NCBI GenBank assembly: GCA_014155875.1
Contig: JACEFZ010011075.1
Location: 32,501 to 96,500, forward strand
DNA length: 64,000 nucleotides
Source of the DNA: Cepaea nemoralis
Lineage: Eukaryota; Mollusca; Gastropoda; Stylommatophora; Helicidae
Reading direction: 5' to 3'
Under the pieces are notes generated by a model, which made no database searches, had not been told where the DNA came from, and saw nothing but the letters and a program-made list of their open reading frames with translations. This document shows, one piece after another, positions 56,799 to 64,000 of this stretch; positions within the stretch are counted from its first letter, which is position 1; each line of letters begins with the position of its first letter. The position numbers and the translations under genes are program-made.

Positions 56799-57213
56799 AA
56801 AAAAGATCTGGAGACATTACACATCCCTGTCTCACATCTTTCTTAATAGGCTGATATTGTCCCACTTCATTATCAATCCTTATGGCAGCTTGTTGTTTCC
56901 AATATGTTTTTTATAAGTCTAATGTCTTCCCCATCAATTTGTAAATCTGCAAGCATATCTACCATGTTGACATGTCTTATTCTATCAAAAGCCTTTGTGT
57001 AGTCAATAAAGCAAAGATGTATATCTTTTTTTACTTCTAGAGAACGTTCAATAACTGATCGCAGCATATACACTGTACTCTTTCCTTCCCGGGAAGGTTA
57101 ACCCGGTCAAAAAATGCCTACAGAAGTCGGATGTGTCGGCCTAACGGCGCAAGAACGCAGCTCTGCTGTAAACAGGCATAACGCAGTCACGTCCGAAAAA
57201 AAAATCCGGATGA
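56799..57213. repeat. 415-bp tandem duplication, unit 2
   Basis: Exactly the same length as unit 1 and directly adjacent. Differences include CACCTC/CAGCTC and CACGCCCG/CACGTCCG. The retroposon inside this unit continues past the unit end (to 57230). Confidence 0.93.
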
Positions 57214-57230
57214 ACGCAGCAGAAGAAGAA
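57089..57230 (+). mobile_element. Short GAA-tailed retroposon, 142 bp, with 14-bp target duplication
   Basis: The flanks GTACTCTTTCCTTC at 57075-57088 and 57231-57244 are identical. The element starts CCGGGAAGGTTAACCCGG and ends CAGCAGAAGAAGAA, so the tail is of GAA type, like the LINE at 48644. No Pol III boxes are recognised. A truncated second copy (about 56673-56798) lies in duplication unit 1. Confidence 0.85.
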
Positions 57231-58735
57231 GTACTCTTTCCTTCTACAAACAGGCATTGTTCTTCCCCTATTTCGGGTTGTATTTTCTTCCTCACTCTTT
57301 ACATGATAATTCGTAGCAAAATTTTCGTGATGTGACTCATTATACTAAATGTTCTATGTTGATCATATTCTCATTCCAAGGCTCCTAATTTTTGGGGGAT
57401 TGCAATAAATACAGAATTTGCATAATTCAGAAGGTAGGCCTATATCTCCGGTATCATATAATGTGTTCAGCAGTCTGGTGACTTGATCTATTCCATATTC
57501 TTTTAAAGCTTTAGTCATTTCTGTTGTGGTGTTGTCTGAACCTGGGGGTCTTGCCAGCTTTCATATGTTTAAGAACATTCCGAACCTCCATCTTCAAAAT
57601 TGGTGGTCCTTCATTATTAAATCGAATATCATTCTGTTTATCTCTGTTATCATCATAAAGGTTTTTTACGTAATCTGACCATTCATGTAGAATCTGATCT
57701 TTTTCTATTATGATTTTGACATCTTTAGTTTTTAGGCAGCTTGCTGGTGTACTTGTTCTTTTATTAGTAAGTTCCAGAATTATTTTGTGCACTAATTTGG
57801 TATTGTGACTCTTGTGTTGGTTTTCAATTTCTATGCAATTTTTCTCAAGCCATGCCTTCCTACATAATATTCTGACTTGTCTGTGAATTTCTTCATATTT
57901 GGCAGGATTATTTTTTGTTGAGTCTTCTTGTTTCCATTTGTTGTAAAATGTCTTCAGTCGTCCATTTCTTACGACCCATCTTCTTTAATTTTGGAATAGT
58001 TGTTTCTGCTGCCAAACAGATTGAATTCTTCAACATTTCCCATTGATCATCCACATCTTGACATAGGATCTCTAGATCAGACAATATTTCAAATCTGTTC
58101 TGTACTTCTATGTTGAATTTGTTTTGTATTTCCTTGTCATTTCTTAATGTACACGGACCATATTTAGTGTTTCCTGTTATATACTTAACTTTCTTTAATT
58201 TTACCCTCAATGTACCTGTAAGTAATCTGTGGTCTGTTGTTTGCAATTGTTAACGCATTGCGAAACCTTCGGCTAATAAGAATATAATCAATTCTGGTTT
58301 CTAATCCTGCTATCAGGACTCTTCAAAGTCCATAATATTCTAGGGTGTTGTTTAAATCAGGTGTTTCCTACAATAATTTCCTGCTCTTTTGCCCACTCTA
58401 CAAGTTTGTATCCTCTTTCGTTTCTCTCTTCTAAACCATGGTTTCCTACTGTATATCCATCACCTATATTTCCTACTTTCGCATTGAGGTCACCTATTAC
58501 GATGTTTATTTCTGAATGTTTACATTTCTTTAAAGCACTCTATGACATTATAAAATTCCACTACACTATCTTTACTTGATTCTCCTGTTGGGGCATATAT
58601 TTGAATAACGTATTTGCTAAAAGGTCTGCCGCTTAATTTAACTACTTAGAACTCTGTCTGACACAGCCCAATATCCTTGAACAGATTTTGATGTTTGCCG
58701 ATCCAAGATAATTGCTACCCCAATTGTGGCAGTCT

Positions 58736-58887
58736 AAATACTTCATCATGCACCTTTAGATGTCAACCTGAATATAGTTAAAGTAAGCTGCAGTCAACTT
58801 GATCTTCTTGATATCGTCATAGAGCTTGGCCTCAAATGAAGCAGGTGTGGGTCAAAATATCTTTCTCTGTTCTGCATATATTGGGCA
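58736..58887 (-). mobile_element. LINE-C, last ORF2 codons and 3' end
   Basis: The minus-strand frame IYAEQRKIFWPTPASFEAKL continues the C-terminus seen at 59665-59725, proving that LINE-B was inserted between them. It ends in a short untranslated stretch bordering LINE-A at about 58735. Confidence 0.8.
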
Positions 58888-59664
58888 TAGCATGCAGGGC
58901 GATGCGCTACCTTCTTGATTTTCCATTAAAGACAGAGTACAAGTTTGTAGAGCACGCGCCTACCTCAGAGTTAACGCAAACACACAACATCCACTGCATA
59001 GTGAAATTATGAAGGTGAAGGGCAGCAGGTTAAAAAGAGGACGGTCGTTGATGGGTCAAGCCGAAAACATTCTTCAACAGGTGTGTTCACTTGAGGACTT
59101 AGAGCCTGGCGAGGAGTGGGTATAAGTGCCAACAGATTTCTGCATATCCTTTTCAGTTTGCATCCAACTTGATAGAAAATGCAGAGAAGAAAATCCGGCT
59201 GCTGTGGAGGATGAAGTAGAAGCGTTGATTTTCGAGAATTCGCTAGACGGTGATTCTGTCATCTACACAGATGGGTCGGTCGTCCGACATGTGAGAAGCC
59301 AGGGCATACGGGAGTACAAGGAAATGAACGGGCTGACAAGCTCGCAGGTGAGGCTGCTGTGGAGGTCGGATGCGCCATGGACCAGGCTGACATTCTGAAT
59401 GCTCTACGAGAAGTAAGATTTTTGCGAGAACCAAGTGATGACTGTGAATCTACAACAATGGCCAGACTGCAGGAGCAGCAAATTAAAAGAGGGATGGCCA
59501 AACAAGAACACTACGCAGGAAGCCAAAGAAGATTGATAAACCAACACAGAACTGGTGTCGTTAGCCGCTACACACTGCGGGATTTGCTGAGGAGGGGATC
59601 CGAGCACTTATGGACTGAATGGTTCGATGTGCAATGAGGATGATCTGTCGACTAACTAACTAAC
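58888..59664 (+). mobile_element. RNase-H LINE (family B) copy 2, inserted in LINE-C, internally deleted
   Basis: Very similar to 37173-38230 but lacking about 270 bp of the RNase H core (after CGACATGTGAGAAGC). It ends in an ACTAACTAACTAAC tail. It is flanked by TATTGGGCA (58879-58887) and TATTGGACA (59665-59673), a 9-bp target duplication with one mismatch. Confidence 0.88.
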
Positions 59665-60596
59665 TATTGGACACTCCTGCAGCAAATGTTTAGCTGTCAT
59701 TTTACCAATTCCACAATTACATTCATCAGTATCGCCTATCTTTAGTTTATTGAACACGTGGTATTTCAGCCTGTTATGTCCTGTGCGGAGCCTGAATATT
59801 GCTACTTGTTCTCTTCGGTGGAGTTTGTAATATGCATCATCCTTCTGGTGGCATGGATGCTCTGATTCCCATTTGGTTCTATAAGTGTTTTTTATAAACC
59901 TCTTTGCCTCATTATAGGTTATGTCTATGTCAGGCTGTGGAAGTCGTCCGCCCTCTTTTGCTAGTCTGGCAGCCTCTTCATTCCAGGTATACTGCAATGT
60001 GATGGGATCCACTGTATTACAACTTTCTTTTGGATTTCTGGCATAGACCATGGAGCACTGCTCTTAGGTCAGCTAGTTTTGTGCTTTTTTTTTTTTTTGC
60101 TCTTCAGTATTGAGACAGCTGACTTTGCATCTGTGAAGATAGCTATTTGCTTCTCTTTATTTTCCTCCATCAAGAGCATTTCTGCTGCAGTTTTCAAAGC
60201 CTCTACCTCCGCTTTGAAGTTACTTGAAAATTTTCCAGTTGCCACTGACTGTGTTTTTTTTTCACTCCATTTTTAAAATTTAGGAGAATTACTCCTCCTC
60301 CATTTTCTATTGAATTTTTGGTTGATCCATCTGTATATGCATGAGTTCAATTGCTGCTTGTGTAATGTTCTTTTATGTAGTTTAGGGTTATTTCTCTTCT
60401 TTCTGTTTCATGCTGAGTGTTCTTTTTCTCAATACCAGGAATGTTTTCTATCATCTCAGGCAGTTGCTGCTGTCTCCAAGCTGGGAACTTGTGTGCATTG
60501 TAAATGGGTTTGACTGTTGATATGTTAAGAAGGATCTGCCCTAATCTTTCGTTTTGCAGTTTCTATAAAGTTGCTACGCTTAAGTCTTCTCATTCC
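59665..60596 (-). mobile_element. LINE-C ORF2, RNase H and C-terminal part
   Basis: On the minus strand: RRLKRSNFIETAKRKIRA (continuing RT), then RNase H with YTDGST (about 60320-60342), a Glu in FKAEVEALKTAAE, and FTDAKSAVSIL (about 60117-60139), then the EEAARLAKEGG region and the terminal Cys/His motif CNCGIGKMTAKHLLQECP (59668-59725). Frameshifts are scattered through it. The upstream RT part lies beyond the ORF1-only insertion, at 62453-64000. Confidence 0.85.
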
Positions 60597-62452
60597 AATT
60601 CCAATTTTCAAAAACAAAAATTCCAAATTCTTCCTCGTCTAACCTGCTTCATCAGCTGTGGTTATTGTTGAGAATCGTGGTTTTTGAGGGGTTTATTCAC
60701 CCTAATTCTTGTCTTGTGAGTCCTAACTCGGACTGGTTATGTAGCGTTTGTGTCTGTGACATCAGCTGGGGGATCGGTCGGCGGCTGTCCTTTGTGCATG
60801 TTTCCTCCTGTGGTTTTCTTTGTTGGTGTAGGCTCCTGGCTCGTCTGGCTTGACTGGCTGAAGTCCTTTGAAGGACCTGTCTCCACTGGTGGTGTCTGTT
60901 GTTGGTGTAGGCTGCTGGTTCCTCTGGCGTGGAGGGTTGAAGTCCTTAAAAGGACTTTTTATTTGTTTTGTTGCCTTCCTTTTTGTGTATTTTACGTAGG
61001 AGCTTCTCGGCGGTTTCCATTTCTTGTTTGCGCAATATCTCTTTCCTCTCCCTGTTGATTCTTTCGCGCCTCTTGTCCATTTCGAGTGATCTCCATTCTT
61101 CTTTCCTCTCCCATTCTGCTGTCTCAGCTGCATTCATTCTACCCAACGCTTGAAATGCCTCCCTTGTCATTGGAGCAGGGTACTCTGTGCCGCCGTCACT
61201 CTCCGACCCTATGATTTCTCCAGTGGTCTCGTGGTATACTGGTTTCCTCTTGGACCCAGGTGGCGTGTAGAAGTTCTGTATCGCATCGGCCTTTTGTTGG
61301 GTTTCAACTTGCGGCTGTTCTGCGATCGTTTCCTTGGCTTCAGCTGGTTTGCTTTGGGTTAGTTCTCTTTTTAGCATTTCTCTCTCCGCTTTGATGTTCC
61401 GTAAAATCTCTTCATTCTTCTTCGCCGTCTGTGTTATTTTTTCCACTTCTTGCTTGATATTTCGCTGCATCTCCTGTATTTCTGCCAGCAGCTTTTCATT
61501 GTCGCTGGTTGGTGCCGGTGTTTGGAGTAGCTTGATTTGTTTCTTTAGCTCATCTATCTGGTCTTGCAGTTGAGTTTTCTCCGCATGTGAGATACTTAGG
61601 GCTGCCTCGTACCTCCGCCTTGCTTCGTTGTATGGTGTCTTTGTCGTGATGGCAAACTTTAGCACGTCTCTGTGTCGTTGCAGGTACGGACAGCCCAGGT
61701 ATCTTGCTCCATCCTTGCCCAGGCAGTTGGCGCACTTTCTTCTGTTGTTAGGGGCTCTGAAGTCCGTGTCCAGTTTGGCCAGCGGACACTCCTTGAAGGC
61801 GTGGTGAACGGCGCAGTATCGACAGATTTCCGTCTTACTGCGACATGTTGCTCTGCTGTGACCGGCCCTCTGGCATCTTGAACATTGATTGACTCTTGGG
61901 ATGAATTTCTCTGGTTATTGAGTTTTCTTGCTGATTACTACTGTGATCGGCATTTCGCTGCCCCGCGACGTCACTACTGCCAAGGTTGTAGGTATCTTGG
62001 AGTGAGAAGCCGCTCCGCCTTCAAGAATCGGATGTGAAGATTCTCTTCACGTAGCTGCTTCAGGATTTCTTCATCTGTCAGCTCCACAGGAATCCTCTTG
62101 ACAACCCATCGGACTGTTTTTGAGTCGGTGTTTCCGACCCTGGTGTCTGTCTCCTCCTTCTTCTCTGCTGTCTTTCTCCTCCTTCTTCTCTGCTGTCTTG
62201 GTTCTTGACTGTGTTGGGCTGTCAATCTTCTCCCTCGTAGTAGCTTCAGTAATGGCTGTAGTATCAGACTCTTTGATGCAGCTAGCAGGTGGGCTCTCGA
62301 AGTTCTTCTTCTTGTTGTCGGCTCCCACGCTGCACATCTTGGCAACAGCGTGTTTCTTATTGTTGGACTTTCCACGTGGCATTTTCCCGCTGATCAGGCT
62401 TCTTGACAGAATAATGCGACTTCACTTGTTAGCACTCGCAGTGCGAATTACG
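60597..62452 (-). mobile_element. ORF1-only non-autonomous LINE-like element (half-LINE), 11-bp target duplication
   Basis: 1,856 bp on the minus strand, flanked by CTTCTCATTCC at 60586-60596 and 62453-62463. Removing it restores an uninterrupted LINE-C frame across the junction. It carries one gag-like ORF1 region and no RT, endonuclease or RNase H, followed by about 350 bp of 3' sequence ending AAAATTGGAATT. This is analogous to HAL1 half-LINEs of mammals (established knowledge), but the protein is of the Jockey/I ORF1 type. Confidence 0.85.
60946..62382 (-). pseudogene. ORF1 (gag-like nucleic-acid-binding protein) of the half-LINE, frameshifted
   Basis: Starts MPRGKSNNKKHAVAKM at 62382 with a low-complexity basic/acidic N-terminus. 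After a frameshift near 62170 comes VRWVVKRIPVELTDEEILKQ, resembling the PRE_C2HC/RRM-like domain. After another break come three Cys/His knuckles (CSRCQRAGHSRATC, CRYCAVHHAFKEC, CANCLGKDGARYLGC) at about 61735-61905, and from about 61665 a coiled coil of over 100 residues ending in a basic tail KEGNKTNKKSF. The last 240 codons are an intact frame. Such ORF1 proteins bind LINE RNA. At least two frameshifts or stops make this copy non-functional. Confidence 0.85.
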
Positions 62453-64000
62453 CTTCTCATTCCAAAACCATTAAACCTTTTATATATGGGATGGTCTGTC
62501 AATCTTCTAAATTTTTCTGCTTGTTGCTGGGCTCTGCTATCTCTTCTATCCTGCATTGGTTGTAAACAAGTTATCTTTTCTAGTTCATTAATAGGCGTTG
62601 TCTTCAGGCTTCCGGTTATGATTCGCATTCCTTGATTTTGGACTCTACTTATTTTGTTAAAGTTTGACTTAGCTGCTGTTGCCCAAGCTGCAATGCCATA
62701 TTCCAGTACTGGCCTCACCCGTCCAGTATATAACTTCTTGAGAACTTTCTCATCTGCTCCCCATGTTGTACCAGCAAGCTTTTTCATGATTGCCATTCTT
62801 TGCCTTGCTCTTGTTCGATTTTTTTCAACCTGTGTCTTCCATGTCAGGCGACGATCAAAGGTGACTCCAAGATAGATTGGATTTTCTTCATGGCGCAATA
62901 TTTTCCCATTCAATACCAGCTTAGGTTGCTGAGTTTTATTTGAGAGGGAGAACACTGTGTATGTTGGTTTCTCCTCACTTATCTTCACTAGCCATGATTT
63001 TGACCAGTCCTCTAGTGCTAATAAGGCTTGCTGTATTCTGCTGTTAGCTGTACTAATATATTCTTCAGATGTCCATATGGCTAGGTCATCTGCAAAGGAG
63101 GGTGTGTTTACACTGGCTTGAAAATTTTCTGTGATGTCATTTATATATGCTAGGAATAATATTGGTGAAAGAATTCTCCTTGGGGGACACCTTGCTCCAG
63201 CAGCATAATTTTTCTGGTTTGTCCTTGTACTTTTGTCCTGGCAGTTCTGTTCTCAAGGTAGTGGCTGATCCATTTGTACATTTTCCCACAAACATGCATT
63301 TTTTTTGCAGTTTTTACTTTCAGTCTTTCCTTCCATACTTTATCAAATGCTTTATCTCTTGGAAGGCATCCTACATTTCCTGAGCTATATAGGTTATTTG
63401 ATCTTCAGTGGATCTGTACTTTCTGAATCCTGTTTGGTGTGGTGTTAAGAGTTGGCTTTCTTCCAGATGCCATGTTAGCCTGCTATTGATATGCGTTCCA
63501 TTAATTTTCCTACACAGCTAAGTAGACTGATAGGTCGATAGCCATTTGGTTCTTCCAGGTCTTTTCCTTTCTTTGGGACTGGTATTAGTATAGCTTCCTT
63601 CCATGCCCGTGGGACTATTCCTCTCTTCCAGCTGTAATTTAGGACTGCTGGTAGTTTCTTTTTGCCCTAGTGCCTATTCCTAATAGCATTTCATTTGTGA
63701 TTCCACCCTTTCCTGTAGGGTATTCATTGGCTGTTCCATTTCTTCCATTGTTAGATTTGCCATCATATATTCTACTGCTGTCTCTGTATTACTATGATGT
63801 ATCTGTTTATCTTTGATTGTTTTTTTTCTGTTCGATTGTAATATCAATATGGTTTGCACTGGCATAGTGTTCCATTAGTGCTTTTGCAGCCTTTTCCCCT
63901 GTAAGCAAGGCATTTCCTTGTTTAATTGTTATTTGTTTGTTTCTAGGTACTTCATTGTTCATGGCTTTCACTAGTTTCCATACTTTATTTCCATCCCTGC
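62453..64000 (-). mobile_element. LINE-C ORF2, reverse transcriptase part, running off the window
   Basis: On the minus strand from 64000: NKVWKLVKAMNNEVPRNKQI (linker), NGYRPISLLSCVGKLMER (RT motif near 63505-63560), TPHQTGFRKYRSTEDQITYI, then LEQGVPQGE (GxPQG block near 63185), FADDLAIW with catalytic FADD at 63085-63096, and an intact 188-codon stretch (62422-62988) containing YLGVTFDRRLTW, KKLYTGRVRPVLEYGIAAW and the thumb. Several frameshifts disrupt it. With the RNase H downstream, it belongs to the RNase-H-bearing LINE group (I/R1/Loa-like; clade not resolved). The N-terminal endonuclease would lie beyond 64000. Confidence 0.88.

Larger units (their letters stand above)
55531..58735 (-). 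mobile_element. RTE-like LINE family A, most complete copy, with internal insertion and duplication
   Basis: Read on the minus strand: endonuclease motifs (GVAIILDRQTSKSV, KYVIQIYAPTGESSKDSVVE, near 58560-58735), the linker (MGRKKWTTEDILQQMETRRL), RT (KDIHLCFIDYTKAFDRIRHV; NIRYADETVLIAKNEQDLQQ; YNYLGTVITSDGRCLEEIRT) and the C-terminus ending HAFRYGT with ATGG tail at 55531-55541. The catalytic motif is YADE instead of YADD, so this copy is dead; frameshifts and stops also occur. The RT is interrupted by a 142-bp retroposon and a 415-bp tandem duplication (56384-57213). Confidence 0.9.

Overview
This is a repeat-dominated stretch of an animal nuclear genome. I find no host protein-coding gene. 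Almost everything that can be identified is a transposable element, a relic of one, or satellite or microsatellite DNA. The mix (very long pure microsatellites, RTE-type LINEs with ATG-rich tails, RNase-H-bearing LINEs, tRNA-headed SINEs, hAT and mariner MITEs, Ty3/gypsy elements) suits a large, repeat-rich invertebrate genome. A mollusc is my best guess, but the phylum is not proven.

Region by region. 1-7.6 kb: a hAT MITE with an 8-bp target duplication, a LINE 3' end, a 31-bp minisatellite with higher-order structure, a 500-bp CTGT array and GT/GA tracts. 7.6-17.0 kb: a complete, young LTR retrotransposon (609-bp LTRs, AATGG target duplication) whose integrase lies upstream of reverse transcriptase. 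17-31 kb: a patchwork of tRNA-derived SINEs, minisatellites, RTE-like LINE 3' ends, a mariner-type MITE and simple repeats. About 32-54 kb: a tandem array of a roughly 1.9-kb unit (about three units). Each unit carries two modules whose 5' part matches the 5' end of U2 snRNA. The array is loaded with insertions: a second, different integrase-first LTR element with LTRs of about 2.1 kb, two solo LTRs of related elements, LINEs and a CAAG-tailed short retroposon. 54-64 kb: nested LINEs, including one interrupted by a LINE-like element that carries only an ORF1 (gag-like) gene.

The retroelements relate to each other as follows. The two LTR elements encode their own Gag, protease, integrase, reverse transcriptase and RNase H. 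The short elements (SINEs, U2-headed modules, CAAG-tailed retroposon, ORF1-only element) lack reverse transcriptase and would depend on LINE enzymes supplied in trans; similar tails on LINEs and short elements hint at which pairs belong together. Many insertions have exact target-site duplications, so a relative chronology can be read directly.

Most noteworthy: the U2-snRNA-headed SINE-like modules in a higher-order tandem array; two distinct integrase-before-RT (Gmr1-type order) retrotransposons; the ORF1-only half-LINE with an 11-bp target duplication; and a mosaic pair of LTRs that match except for one internal block.
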